A stretch of 64,000 bases of DNA from Leuconostoc pseudomesenteroides KCTC 3652 (lineage in GTDB: Bacteria; Bacillota; Bacilli; Lactobacillales; Lactobacillaceae): assembly GCF_014634745.1 (NCBI RefSeq), contig NZ_BMBP01000001.1, positions 124,001-188,000 of the forward strand. The letters run 5' to 3'. Both the position numbers and the translations under genes were made by a program. The stretch's first letter is position 1. Each line of letters opens with the position of its first letter. Below the pieces are notes generated by a model, which was given only the letters and a program-made list of their open reading frames with translations, was not told the origin of the DNA and made no database searches. Below are positions 33,911 to 42,796 of the stretch, piece by piece.

Positions 33911-36316
33911 TTACATGAAATCATAGGGTGATATATTTGCCATGCCAATCATTGGATCAATACTACCATCAATGATCTGATTAACAGTGAGTTGATTAAC
34001 TGACACTGCGGCCTGCTTCAAATGAGAAGGTATTATAGAAACATTTTTTTCAGGTAACTGCAAGGTTTTTTCGCTATCGAAACGCAACCGTTGTTGCAAA
34101 AATGTTTGTCGTGGTGGTACTAAAGTTTCAGCTGCACGTTGAAACGCTGAATACTCCCCCACCAAAATCAATGCTTCTTTAGCGCGCGTCAAGCCAGTAT
34201 ACAAAAGATTTCGATTTAACATTAAGCCGAACTGATTGGTTAACGCCAAAATGACTAATTTGAACTCATTACCTTGTGCTTTGTGAACTGTGGTGGCATA
34301 CGCTAGTGTCAATTGATTTAAGTTCTTTTTTGGATAAGCTAGTTCTTTCCCATCAAAATCAATTATCAGGCGATCTTCATTATCATCATTGCTGGGATCT
34401 TTTTTATACTGGACAGCGACAATTTTTCCCATATCGCCATTGTAAACGTCACGTTCACTGTCATTTTCTAGCTGCAATACCTTGTCGCCCTTACGGAAAA
34501 TTAGAGTGCCAAATTGAATACTTTTTTGTGTTGGTTTAATGGGATTAAACAAGGCTTGCGCCATCTGATTTAAAGCATTCACGCCGGCATTACTTTTATA
34601 CATGGGTGTCAAAATTTGTAAGTCATCTTGCGTGAACCCTTTTTTAACAGCAGAAGTGACGATCTGTTGAATCGCAGTCAACGCTTGATCTGTACCTACC
34701 ATAAAAGCCGATCGGTCAGCTTGATTTGTTAAAAAATCACTGGGAAGCCGGCCATTTTTGACATGAGCCGCCAAATCAGAAATGCTACTACCTCTACCCT
34801 GGCGATAAATTGTGGCCAGCTCCACATGTGCAATTTTTTTAGAATTGACTAAATCAGCGAGTACATTACCTGGCCCAACGGATGGTAATTGATCACTATC
34901 GCCAACAACAATCAGCTTCATACCGTTTGGTACAGCCGCAAGCAGCTTAGCGGTCAGCTCAATATCTAACATTGACGCCTCATCAATAATAAGCAAACCA
35001 CCGGCAATTGGATTATCCGCATTAAATTCTGGTTCATCCAAATCAGAAATTCCCAACAAACGATGAATTGTTGAGGCCTCATGTCCGGTCACCTCAGTCA
35101 TACGTTTTGCAGCGCGACCGGTTGGCGATGCCATCCGTACTTGGTATTGTTTTAACAGCTTTTGCCCATCTGCAGCGGTACTTGCACGTTGCTGCACTAT
35201 TTTTTGCCATGTTGCAACAATCGTTCGAATAATCGTTGTCTTGCCAGTTCCTGGTCCGCCCGTCAGCAAAAAAATAGGTGCGTTTAGCCCCTCTTTAACC
35301 GCCGAAATTTGTGTATTATCTAAGGTCATATTCCCTGGCGTCACAAAAGCTTGGTCAATGTCTGCAATCGTTACTTCAAACGGTGGCGTGGCTGTCTGCA
35401 AACGCTGAATATCATGTGATGCTTGAACTTCTGAGTCAAAGAGTGTATTAGGATAATAACGACCCTCATCATTCACTAAGAGATGACTACTAATCAAACG
35501 TGAAATTGCTGTTTCAATTTGTTCTGCAAAACTTTGACCCTGCTCATGAATCATTTGAGAAATCGCATAACGTAATTGATCATGATACAGATAAGTGTGA
35601 CCATGCTGAAAGCTCACTCGCATAACTGCCGCATAAACAGCTGCTTGTAAACGTTTCTGATCAGAAGCTTCAACACCAATTTGGCGACCTATTTCGTCAG
35701 CTTTTTTGAAATTAATGCCTTCAAATTCGAATACAAGCCGATATGGGTCTTGCATTAAAATATCTTGTGCTTGATTACCATATTGATCATATAAACGGCC
35801 AGCCAAGTCAGCCCCAATGCCAAATTGATTACCAATTTGGAACAAACGCTCCAAACCAAGGTTGAGTTGCAATGTTTTCGCCATTTTTTTCGCGGTTGAA
35901 TCCTTAATGATACCGTCTAAAACAGCAACATCTGCTAAAATCAAATCCACAGCATTTAATCCAAGATGGTCAACAATTTTTTGTGCAGATTTTGGTCCAA
36001 TACCTGAAAACTGACCACTGGCAAAATATTTAATTAGTCCATTTTCATCGGGTGGTAATTCATTTTCGTATCGTTCCGCCTTGAATTGTTGACCATATTT
36101 AGGGTGGCGTACTGTTTGACCATAAAAAGCATAAACACTGCCTTCTTGGACATCACCAAAAGTGCCCGTCACAATGATTTCAGGCGCGTCCCAGTCGTCA
36201 AGTGACGTCTCTTCTACTGACACAGATAAAATTTTAAAGTACGAATCCGTTGACGCAAAAATCACAGATTGTAATGTGCCAATAACTTTATCCAATTCTG
36301 TCGTTACTAATGCCAT
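33911..36316 (-). CDS. recD2: RecD-like 5'-3' DNA helicase
   Basis: The 801-residue helicase is the RecD2 (YrrC) type, which works without RecBC. It has an N-terminal OB and helix-hairpin-helix region (FSGIGPKSAQKIV near 100), Walker A LTGGPGTGKTT, Walker B LLIIDEASMLD, the VGDSDQLPSVGPG loop and the UvrD-like C-terminus with LAYATTVHKAQGNEF. It helps in repair of stalled forks and mismatches. Its ATG overlaps the phosphatase stop. Confidence 0.95.
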   Translation of the reverse strand: MALVTTELDKVIGTLQSVIFASTDSYFKILSVSVEETSLDDWDAPEIIVTGTFGDVQEGSVYAFYGQTVRHPKYGQQFKAERYENELPPDENGLIKYFASGQFSGIGPKSAQKIVDHLGLNAVDLILADVAVLDGIIKDSTAKKMAKTLQLNLGLERLFQIGNQFGIGADLAGRLYDQYGNQAQDILMQDPYRLVFEFEGINFKKADEIGRQIGVEASDQKRLQAAVYAAVMRVSFQHGHTYLYHDQLRYAISQMIHEQGQSFAEQIETAISRLISSHLLVNDEGRYYPNTLFDSEVQASHDIQRLQTATPPFEVTIADIDQAFVTPGNMTLDNTQISAVKEGLNAPIFLLTGGPGTGKTTIIRTIVATWQKIVQQRASTAADGQKLLKQYQVRMASPTGRAAKRMTEVTGHEASTIHRLLGISDLDEPEFNADNPIAGGLLIIDEASMLDIELTAKLLAAVPNGMKLIVVGDSDQLPSVGPGNVLADLVNSKKIAHVELATIYRQGRGSSISDLAAHVKNGRLPSDFLTNQADRSAFMVGTDQALTAIQQIVTSAVKKGFTQDDLQILTPMYKSNAGVNALNQMAQALFNPIKPTQKSIQFGTLIFRKGDKVLQLENDSERDVYNGDMGKIVAVQYKKDPSNDDNEDRLIIDFDGKELAYPKKNLNQLTLAYATTVHKAQGNEFKLVILALTNQFGLMLNRNLLYTGLTRAKEALILVGEYSAFQRAAETLVPPRQTFLQQRLRFDSEKTLQLPEKNVSIIPSHLKQAAVSVNQLTVNQIIDGSIDPMIGMANISPYDFM

Positions 36317-36969
36317 TAAATTGTTGTCGAGTCATCTTGCTTTTTATTGAGATAACTCGTATTATTCCAATCTTCAATTTGGTAATGTTCACCATCAACT
36401 GTTGATAATACAGTTGTCGAGGTATTACTTAAACCACCACGTTCACGAATACTCATTCGTGGTTGCTGCAATAAGCCATTCAATCCAAAAGAAAGCGCCA
36501 TACCATGCGATACAATCAAAATATTGTCGTTTGGGTATTGTTGTGCTATATCTTTAATTACTCGCACAAAGCGGTTGGTCGCTTTGGTATAACCTTCACC
36601 GCCAAATTCCTGACCCTCAAAATGATCTAAGTCGTGACGATAATTATCGTAGGCCTTTGGGTAACGTTCTTGCACATTTGCAACTAACTCACCTTCCCAT
36701 TCGCCTAAGCTGACTTCCGCTAAATTAGATCTCAATGACAAAGCTGGTGTGTTCTTTAAATATTGCGCAATTTTTGTAGCAGTAATCCGAGCACGTTTAA
36801 TCGGTGAAGCATAGATGTGAGCAAATTTAACGTCGCTCAAAAATTCGCCAACTTTTTTCATGTCGGCATAACTTGATGGCAGTAACTCTGAATCACCATT
36901 GCCACCTTGAAAGCGTCGTTCGAGATTCCACTCCGTTTGACCGTGCCTTACAAAATAAAATTTAGTCAT
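36316..36969 (-). CDS. Histidine phosphatase family protein
   Basis: The 217-residue protein begins FYFVRHGQTEWNLERRFQGG, the catalytic His motif of the phosphoglycerate mutase-like superfamily. It has SPIKRARITA for the phosphate-binding Arg, EVSLGEWEGE with the acid/base Glu and VSHGMALSFGL with the second His. Physiological substrates of such single-domain phosphatases vary and cannot be read here. It is coupled to recD2 by an ATGA overlap. Confidence 0.9.
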   Translation of the reverse strand: MTKFYFVRHGQTEWNLERRFQGGNGDSELLPSSYADMKKVGEFLSDVKFAHIYASPIKRARITATKIAQYLKNTPALSLRSNLAEVSLGEWEGELVANVQERYPKAYDNYRHDLDHFEGQEFGGEGYTKATNRFVRVIKDIAQQYPNDNILIVSHGMALSFGLNGLLQQPRMSIRERGGLSNTSTTVLSTVDGEHYQIEDWNNTSYLNKKQDDSTTI

Positions 36970-37014
36970 ATTGATTGATTTACCTCCAAAAAATGATAAT
37001 GATGTTGATGCGTT

Positions 37015-37356
37015 CTAATTAATCTTTTCAATGATGCCGCGTTGTACCAATTCATCGATAAAAAAATGATACAACTTGACAATTTCTTCAGCATTATTAT
37101 TTTTAAAAATATCAACGCGAACAACATCTCCCGCTGAGACAGTACTCATTTTGAAACCTGTCAAATCTTGATTAACGGATACTTTGAGCTGAATAGAATT
37201 AGCTAACGCTTTTTCTGGCTCTAATGCTCGATGTAAAACATGAATCCCCGCATTGTTAGTGACAAATCCTAAATCACCCAGCGTATATTTTTTTAGTTGA
37301 TCACTCAATTGATAAGTCGCGTCTCCGGCGATTGTTACACTTTTCTCAAATGCCAT
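37015..37356 (-). CDS. DUF1831 family protein
   Basis: The 113-residue protein starts MAFEKSVTIAGDATYQLSDQ and has YTLGDLGFVTNNAGIHVLHR, the pattern of the DUF1831 family known mainly from lactobacilli, often near cysteine desulfurase genes. The function is not established. GAGGAG precedes the ATG, and an extended -10 promoter lies at 37389-37397. Confidence 0.75.
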   Translation of the reverse strand: MAFEKSVTIAGDATYQLSDQLKKYTLGDLGFVTNNAGIHVLHRALEPEKALANSIQLKVSVNQDLTGFKMSTVSAGDVVRVDIFKNNNAEEIVKLYHFFIDELVQRGIIEKIN

Positions 37357-37388
37357 TATTTTATAGCTCCTCAGTTAGTCTAAGTACC

Positions 37389-37397
37389 ATTATAGCA
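37389..37397 (-). promoter_or_regulatory. Extended -10 promoter of the DUF1831 gene
   Basis: Minus strand TGCTATAAT, beginning at the end of the T-tract of the upstream gene's terminator. Confidence 0.6.
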
Positions 37398-37420
37398 AAA
37401 AAGCACCACTATCGTGGCGC
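37397..37420 (-). terminator. Terminator of the BMP receptor gene
   Basis: Minus strand: GCGCCAC-GATA-GTGGTGC then six T. Confidence 0.9.
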
Positions 37421-37428
37421 TGATTGAT

Positions 37429-38544
37429 TTAAAACTTTTGATTAAATTCAGATCCCTTTGGATGATTAGGCACTTTTATCTTACCGTTAATGATTGCCTT
37501 TTTAGCTTTATTGACAGCTTTCTTTTCGGCAGAAGTTAGTTCTGAATCAGTGAGATAAACACCATGCTCTTTCAAACCATAAGCAATTGTTTTACCACCA
37601 GGGAATTTTTTGGTCTTGTTGTAATTATCCGCAACATTTTTGACACCATCGCCTACTGAAGTAATTGATGAAGCCAATGTTGACGTCGTCTTTTTACCAT
37701 CTTTTGAAGTGTAGGCCCCATCAGACTTTTGATCGCGATCAACACCAATGATGTAGAGACGTTCTTTTGAATCTGCGTTCAACTTGGCATTTTCTGCCTT
37801 TGCTTCAGAAAATGCACCATTTCCAACAAATCCAGCTGCCGCAAAAATAGTACGAATCCCAGAAGCATACATCGTCGCTGCAATTGTTTTTCCTTTAGCA
37901 GAATCAGTAAATGAGTTAGCATACTGCTTTTCAACTTTCAAAGATGAATCAGTTGCTTTTACACCAGCTTCAAAGCCTGCATCAAAGGCATCAATAATGT
38001 TACCGTGAATTCCACCGATGAAGCCAACTGTTTTTTCACCGTTGGCATCGGCTTTTGTTGCAGCAGCAACACCAGCAAGATATGATGATTGTTCAGAACG
38101 GAACATGACGCTTGCGACGTTTTTACGACTTTTAACAATGTCATCTACCAAAACAAATTTTTGCTTAGGGTTCAATTTAGCAGATTTTGTGATTGATTGG
38201 TTCAATGAATAGCCAATACCATAAACAATCGTGTACTTCTTACTCTTAGTTGCCAAATTAAAATTTTGATCAAGGTCAGAATGATCAGCTGTATTAAAAT
38301 AAGTCACAGGGGCATTTTGACCAGACTTCAAATTATTTTTCTTAGCATAAGCTTGTGCGCCTTCCCATGCAGATTGGTTGAATGAATGGTCATCCACACC
38401 ACCCACGTCCAGAACAAGGCCCAGTGTGGCTGATTTGCTGCTATCAGTTGATGATGTTGATTTATGACTAGTAGCCGCATAAATACCGCCACCAATTATG
38501 GCTACAGCTACGACACCAGCAATAATTTTTGTTGATTGATTCAT
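37429..38544 (-). CDS. BMP/PnrA-family nucleoside-binding protein without lipobox
   Basis: The 371-residue protein belongs to the basic membrane protein family, the receptor of nucleoside ABC importers: LGLVLDVGGVDDHSFNQSAWEGA, VGFIGGIHGNIIDAFDAGFEAGV and IIGVDRDQKSDGAYTS. Most members are lipoproteins. Here the N-terminus reads KIIAGVVAVAIIGGGIYAA followed by Ser/Thr-rich linker, with no Cys, so it is either anchored by this helix or secreted. No ABC transporter genes are adjacent. A 34-base hairpin lies in the leader. Confidence 0.88.
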   Translation of the reverse strand: MNQSTKIIAGVVAVAIIGGGIYAATSHKSTSSTDSSKSATLGLVLDVGGVDDHSFNQSAWEGAQAYAKKNNLKSGQNAPVTYFNTADHSDLDQNFNLATKSKKYTIVYGIGYSLNQSITKSAKLNPKQKFVLVDDIVKSRKNVASVMFRSEQSSYLAGVAAATKADANGEKTVGFIGGIHGNIIDAFDAGFEAGVKATDSSLKVEKQYANSFTDSAKGKTIAATMYASGIRTIFAAAGFVGNGAFSEAKAENAKLNADSKERLYIIGVDRDQKSDGAYTSKDGKKTTSTLASSITSVGDGVKNVADNYNKTKKFPGGKTIAYGLKEHGVYLTDSELTSAEKKAVNKAKKAIINGKIKVPNHPKGSEFNQKF

Positions 38545-38579
38545 GGTGATTCTCCTCTATTACGCTCTCACGCTTTTTC

Positions 38580-38614
38580 AATTGGGTACGCTAACGCGTA
38601 GCACCGACCCAATT
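38580..38614 (-). repeat. Strong hairpin in the leader of the BMP receptor gene
   Basis: AATTGGGT and ACCCAATT enclose an inner GCTA/TAGC pair around ACGCG. The hairpin ends about 35 bases before the start codon. There is no T-tract long enough for a terminator, so it may stabilise the mRNA or bind a regulator. Confidence 0.5.
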
Positions 38615-38686
38615 ATTTTGACTAACTAAATATAAGCTGTACTTTTTTCAATTAGTTCCAGCTATTAATTTTACATTAGTGGCAAC

Positions 38687-38713
38687 AAAAAACAAGGTCC
38701 ATAGTGGTCCTTG
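38687..38713 (-). terminator. Terminator of rsmF
   Basis: Minus strand: CAAGGACCA-CTA-TGGACCTTG with one A-A mismatch, then six T. Confidence 0.8.
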
Positions 38714-38749
38714 CTTTTAAAAAAAGGATGACAGCCATTGAAAAAATTA

Positions 38750-40168
38750 TTAAACACGCACAGCAAAGCGCAACCCTTTTGGCAAAAAGTTTTTGATTTG
38801 TCCGTTCACAAATTTACCCCAACCAGCGCCATTGCCGTTAACTACCATCAATATCCACCCCTTAGATAATGGCTCATCAGTACTAATAACATCGCCATGA
38901 GCATAATCAGCCCAATCTTGATCCACTAAATTAAATTGCTGCTTAACTTGTCTTGGTGACACAGCTAACGCCAAAGCATGTGCTGGTTCAAAACGATTTT
39001 TTTTGAAGCTACCTATTTCCAATCCTGGGCGCAAAATCTTCAACCCATTCAAATCAGGTGTCACTTCAGGCGCAAGAAATAACCGATCACCAAACAGCAG
39101 AAATTGACGATTTTCAATATCGAATTGTTGAAAAGTTGATTTCCAAAAGTCATCAATTAGTTGTTGTTGGTCACGATTAAGTTCGGCTGGTTTGAGTTTT
39201 TTTATCACAGTCTCAATAGGTTCTACTACTTTAGCCCTTTTGACCAATTTTGCTACAAAATGTCCTTCACCATTTAAACGATGTGGCCATAAACGCGCTG
39301 TTTTTAGGAGCTCAGAACGATTTTGAGTTTGACTAGTTGTTGTCACGCCACTGACAAAATCAGAATCAGCCCACTCAGGACGCCCGTCACTAATGCCACT
39401 GTTAATCGGCTTATCAATTGGCAACAGTTCAAATTCTGGATAGGTATCAAGTAGCCACGCTATCATCTGCTCGTCCTCTTCAGGGGCAAACGTGCAAGTT
39501 GAATAAATTAGCTCACCACCTGGCCGTAACATTTTAACCGTTTCATGCAAGATTTCGCGCTGCCGTTTGGCATTCTCAGCAGGGTAATCCGAATGCCAAT
39601 AAGTCATTGCATCCGGATCTTTTCGAAACATACCCTCACCAGAACATGGCGCATCGAGTAGAATTTTGTCAAAAAATAGTGGGAGTCGAGCACTCAATTC
39701 CGCCGGGGTCTGTGAACTGACAATTGCATTTTTCACACCCATTCTCTCAATATTTTCGCTTAATATTTTAGCACGCGACATAAAAATTTCATTAGACCAC
39801 AGCAAGCCTTTTTGCATCATAAAAGCCGCCAAATGAGTTGATTTTCCACCTGGCGCTGCAGCTAAATCTAATACTTTTTCACCTGGCTTTGGGGCCGCAA
39901 CCTCGCCCACAAATTGCGCCGACGGTTCCTGAGAATAAACAACCCCCGTGACGTGGTCCTTTGAGTGGCCATCAACAGCTCCGAAGTATCCCCATTGACC
40001 ATACGGCACTTTCCCATCATTTGGTGTTTCATGCGGCACTGGATTTGCTTTCAAAGGGTTAACCCGATAACCCTTTTGGTGGACAGTTTCAAAACTGTTA
40101 AAAAAATCCGTTGCTTCCTGTCCTAACAAACGTGTGTACTTTTTTTTGAAATCTTCAGGTAAGTTCAT
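38750..40168 (-). CDS. rsmF: 16S rRNA (cytosine-C5) methyltransferase, RsmF-like
   Basis: The 472-residue protein has an N-terminal NOP2/Sun domain with the SAM site VLDLAAAPGGKSTHLAAFM, the PCSGEGMFRKDPDA motif and the catalytic STCTFAPEEDEQ. A C-terminal RsmF-specific extension follows, with GEGHFVAKL and the PUA-like end. It methylates cytosine in rRNA or tRNA. Which position is modified is not readable from the sequence. It is coupled to rbsK by an ATGA overlap. Confidence 0.9.
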   Translation of the reverse strand: MNLPEDFKKKYTRLLGQEATDFFNSFETVHQKGYRVNPLKANPVPHETPNDGKVPYGQWGYFGAVDGHSKDHVTGVVYSQEPSAQFVGEVAAPKPGEKVLDLAAAPGGKSTHLAAFMMQKGLLWSNEIFMSRAKILSENIERMGVKNAIVSSQTPAELSARLPLFFDKILLDAPCSGEGMFRKDPDAMTYWHSDYPAENAKRQREILHETVKMLRPGGELIYSTCTFAPEEDEQMIAWLLDTYPEFELLPIDKPINSGISDGRPEWADSDFVSGVTTTSQTQNRSELLKTARLWPHRLNGEGHFVAKLVKRAKVVEPIETVIKKLKPAELNRDQQQLIDDFWKSTFQQFDIENRQFLLFGDRLFLAPEVTPDLNGLKILRPGLEIGSFKKNRFEPAHALALAVSPRQVKQQFNLVDQDWADYAHGDVISTDEPLSKGWILMVVNGNGAGWGKFVNGQIKNFLPKGLRFAVRV

Positions 40169-41079
40169 GAGTATGCTTCAACCTCATCAAATGTTGGAAT
40201 TGAAGGAATGGCCCCCGGTCTTGTGACAGCAATAGCACTAGCTATGCTAGCACGTTTTACAGCATCATCTAAATTACTAAAATCAGATGCTATAACACTC
40301 GCCAATGTGCCAATGAAAGTATCTCCCGCCGCTGTGGTGTCTTGTGCGACTACCTTTTCAGGTTGTGCCCACCATCTTCTTTGACCATCAGCAACAAAAG
40401 ATCCTGCGGCGCCAAGCGTGATAATACTTCGCTTTGCGCCTTTTGCTTGCAACGCATCCGTCACACGATTTAAAACACCTTCGTCATTTACAACTTCAAT
40501 TCCTGTCAACAGTTGCGCCTCTGTCTCATTTGGCAAAATAATGTCTGTAACAGCCATTAATTCGGGCGTCAATTCGTACACTGCTGGCGCCGGATTTAAA
40601 ACAGTTTGAACATGATGGTTATGTGCTAGCTCAAAGGCTGCCAAAATAACAGCATAAGGCACCTCAAACTGCGCAATAATCAAATCGGCATCAATAATTA
40701 AATCGTGATCTAAGTCGGCAGTTGTCAGAGCTTGATTAGCACCACCATGAATTAGAATTGTATTGGCGCCATCATCTTGTAACATGATAAAAGCAGAACC
40801 AGTCGGTACATCACCATTAGTTTTTAGTTGATCGACGTTAACCCCGTTATTGACAAGAGTAGCGCGCATGAATTGGCCATTGGCATCATTACCAATTGCA
40901 CCAATAAAAGACACGTCGGCCCCCTGCCTTGCTGCGGCAACGGCTTGATTGGCGCCCTTTCCACCCGGTGCAGTAGTAACGTTAGTCAAAGCCATTGTCT
41001 CTCCGACTAGTGGCATTCGCGGCATTTTCATAATGCTATCAACATTCAAACTTCCAAGAACAACGATTTTTTTTGTCAT
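40165..41079 (-). CDS. rbsK: Ribokinase
   Basis: RbsK phosphorylates D-ribose to ribose 5-phosphate, which can be turned into PRPP. The 304-residue PfkB protein has GSLNVDSIMKMPRMPLVGE, the GGKGANQAVAAARQG signature and the C-terminal DTTAAGDTFIGTL with the catalytic Asp. I place the start at 41079; in-frame ATGs 9 and 18 bases upstream are possible because no start has a strong ribosome site. No ribose transporter is adjacent. Confidence 0.93.
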   Translation of the reverse strand: MTKKIVVLGSLNVDSIMKMPRMPLVGETMALTNVTTAPGGKGANQAVAAARQGADVSFIGAIGNDANGQFMRATLVNNGVNVDQLKTNGDVPTGSAFIMLQDDGANTILIHGGANQALTTADLDHDLIIDADLIIAQFEVPYAVILAAFELAHNHHVQTVLNPAPAVYELTPELMAVTDIILPNETEAQLLTGIEVVNDEGVLNRVTDALQAKGAKRSIITLGAAGSFVADGQRRWWAQPEKVVAQDTTAAGDTFIGTLASVIASDFSNLDDAVKRASIASAIAVTRPGAIPSIPTFDEVEAYS

Positions 41080-41194
41080 AACTTTCATCCATCTCATTAA
41101 TGTCAAATAAAGTTGGTAACACAATTGGTTATCAAACATTATTTTTGCATAAAGTTAATTATATCATTTATTATCACACACTTGGAAAGTCATC

Positions 41195-41223
41195 AAAAAA
41201 GACACGCTCGTCTTAAGCGTGCC
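41195..41223 (-). terminator. Terminator overlapping the stop codon of the HTH gene
   Basis: Minus strand: GGCACGCT-TAAGACG-AGCGTGTC then six T. The first arm contains the last codons and the loop contains the TAA stop. Confidence 0.85.
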
Positions 41224-41572
41224 TTTGTATATCGCCACCATTTTCGATCATAATACGCAGCATTTCCATTAACTCTTGATTTTGATTGGTCAGCACTTGT
41301 AATTCGAATCGCATCGCCTTGATCTGGCGTTTCATTTCCGCTAAATCGTCGGTTGTATTATCTTGATAGCCAAATACTTGGTGATATGGTTGCTTATTAC
41401 CTGTGTAAACAGATTCTGAAAAGGTATCACGTTCTTGACGTACCCACCTCATGACTGTGTTGTAGGGAATTTCAAATTCAGAGGCCACTGACTTTCCAGA
41501 TTGATGGCGGTTAATGATTTTGTCGCAAACTTCGTTACGCGTTTTTAATGAATAATGTGCTCTTGTTTCCAT
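41213..41572 (-). CDS. Orphan transposase-like HTH protein
   Basis: The 119-residue protein has an N-terminal helix-turn-helix of the IS3 OrfA kind (NEVCDKIINRHQSGKSVASEF, then EIPYNTVMRWVRQE). Its C-terminal coiled-coil is EMKRQIKAMRFELQVLTNQ, with Leu and Met repeats. No OrfB, terminal repeats or target duplication are visible around it. It has its own ribosome site AAAGGTGG and its own terminator. It may be a DNA-binding regulator derived from a transposase, or a remnant. Its target is unknown. Confidence 0.7.
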   Translation of the reverse strand: METRAHYSLKTRNEVCDKIINRHQSGKSVASEFEIPYNTVMRWVRQERDTFSESVYTGNKQPYHQVFGYQDNTTDDLAEMKRQIKAMRFELQVLTNQNQELMEMLRIMIENGGDIQRHA

Positions 41573-41647
41573 TTTTTACCACCTTTTTAATACTTTAATA
41601 ATTATTATAAAGGAGATATTTTCATTTGATAATGGACAGTTTTCACG

Positions 41648-41678
41648 ATATTACCCATTTAATATTAAAAATGGTATA
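41648..41678. repeat. Imperfect inverted repeat upstream of the HTH gene
   Basis: TTACCCATTT and AAAAATGGTA flank AATATT, an imperfect palindrome in the gap between the VOC gene end and the HTH gene. It may be an operator or a weak transcription end. Confidence 0.35.
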
Positions 41679-41687
41679 TTTTAAACA

Positions 41688-42689
41688 CTAATCATTTCGG
41701 GTATTACCCGTTTGATCATGTATTGCTACAACTTTGGCATTATTAACTCGTCCGGTACCCGAATATGGTTGATAATCATCAAACAAGACACCTTGATCAG
41801 CCCACCATTTTCTTAAAACTTCTTTATTGGCATCAAATCTTGGTGGCATTGCAAATGTTGTTCCTAAATCTTGAACAGACTCATCTAGTGTAAACCCTGG
41901 ATTAGTAGTTGCTACCTCAACACGATTGCCCCCCGGCTCAATAAAGTAGATAGAGTTGAAATAACCACGATCAATATAGACTTCACGACGCCAACCTTGT
42001 TCCCGTGCACGCGCCCACAAGTAATCTAAATCCTGCGAAGATTCAACGGCTAAAGCAAAATGATCAGTTGACCCTTTTCCAAATTTTGATTCAGGGGCAT
42101 CGCTTGGTGTTTCGTACAAGTAAATGGCCTGTTCATCTGCTAAATTCACAACGTTGCCCTTAACAACGACACCATAGTTACTAAAAAGTTGTTCAAAGAA
42201 ATTAGCAGTCGCCACAACATCAGGAACATGTAATTCAGCCCCTAGAATACCTGTGATTTGTTTTTCTGCAGGAACATCTGACATAAAGTTGATATGCCAG
42301 TCAAACTGTTGCTGATTGACTGCTTTAATTTCAATTGGAATTGCATCAAAATCTTGCGTGTGTAAAATACCACGGCCATCAACTGTTACTGGTAAATTAA
42401 AGGAAAGCAATCGTTCTTGCCAATATGGTAACGCACCTGCCGGCACACCAAAATGTAGCCCATTGAAAAACATTTTGCCGTCGACACGAGGACGATCAAG
42501 TTTTGCATCTGGGAAAAAAGTGACCACAGTGCCCGGTGTACCAATGAAATCACCATAATAAACATGGCGCATATGAGGATTAGCCTGATTAATAGAATTT
42601 TTTATGAAACGTAAACCCAAAATATCAACATAAAAATGTGCATTTTGTTTAAAATTACCTGTTAAAAGAGAGACGTGATGCGTTTTCAT
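41688..42689 (-). CDS. VOC-family ring-cleaving dioxygenase (MhqO/MhqA-like)
   Basis: The 333-residue protein consists of two glyoxalase/VOC modules. It begins HHVSLLTGNFKQNAHFYVDILGLRF and has GTVVTFFPD, LHFGVP, ITGILGAELHVPD and HFALAVESSQDL, ending with a YFIEPGGNRVEVAT strand. Its likely metal ligands are His4 or His5, a His near the start of the second module, and a Glu. Relatives (Bacillus MhqE, MhqO) open quinone rings in response to quinone or aldehyde stress. A role in such detoxification is inference. Confidence 0.88.
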   Translation of the reverse strand: MKTHHVSLLTGNFKQNAHFYVDILGLRFIKNSINQANPHMRHVYYGDFIGTPGTVVTFFPDAKLDRPRVDGKMFFNGLHFGVPAGALPYWQERLLSFNLPVTVDGRGILHTQDFDAIPIEIKAVNQQQFDWHINFMSDVPAEKQITGILGAELHVPDVVATANFFEQLFSNYGVVVKGNVVNLADEQAIYLYETPSDAPESKFGKGSTDHFALAVESSQDLDYLWARAREQGWRREVYIDRGYFNSIYFIEPGGNRVEVATTNPGFTLDESVQDLGTTFAMPPRFDANKEVLRKWWADQGVLFDDYQPYSGTGRVNNAKVVAIHDQTGNTRND

Positions 42690-42763
42690 ATGCTTATCGC
42701 CATGCGCGTCAAAAGGCGCGCCTTTCTATTTTTATTGTTGATTAAATTATATATGCCCTAAAT

Positions 42764-42791
42764 AAAAAAGCAAGCATTTTGCTTACTTTTT
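42764..42791 (-). terminator. Terminator of psiE
   Basis: Minus strand: AAGTAAGCA-AAA-TGCTTGCTT followed by T-run. It begins 6 bases after the psiE stop. Confidence 0.75.
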
Positions 42792-42796
42792 AGAAG

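Noticed and set aside
41213-41572. A complete insertion sequence
   Set aside because: No second transposase frame, terminal inverted repeats or target duplication could be found around the HTH gene.
42712-42725. Palindrome AAAGGCGCGCCTTT upstream of the VOC gene as an operator
   Set aside because: It is a single GC-rich palindrome close to the start codon with nothing else to support a regulator; it could equally be a weak hairpin in the leader.
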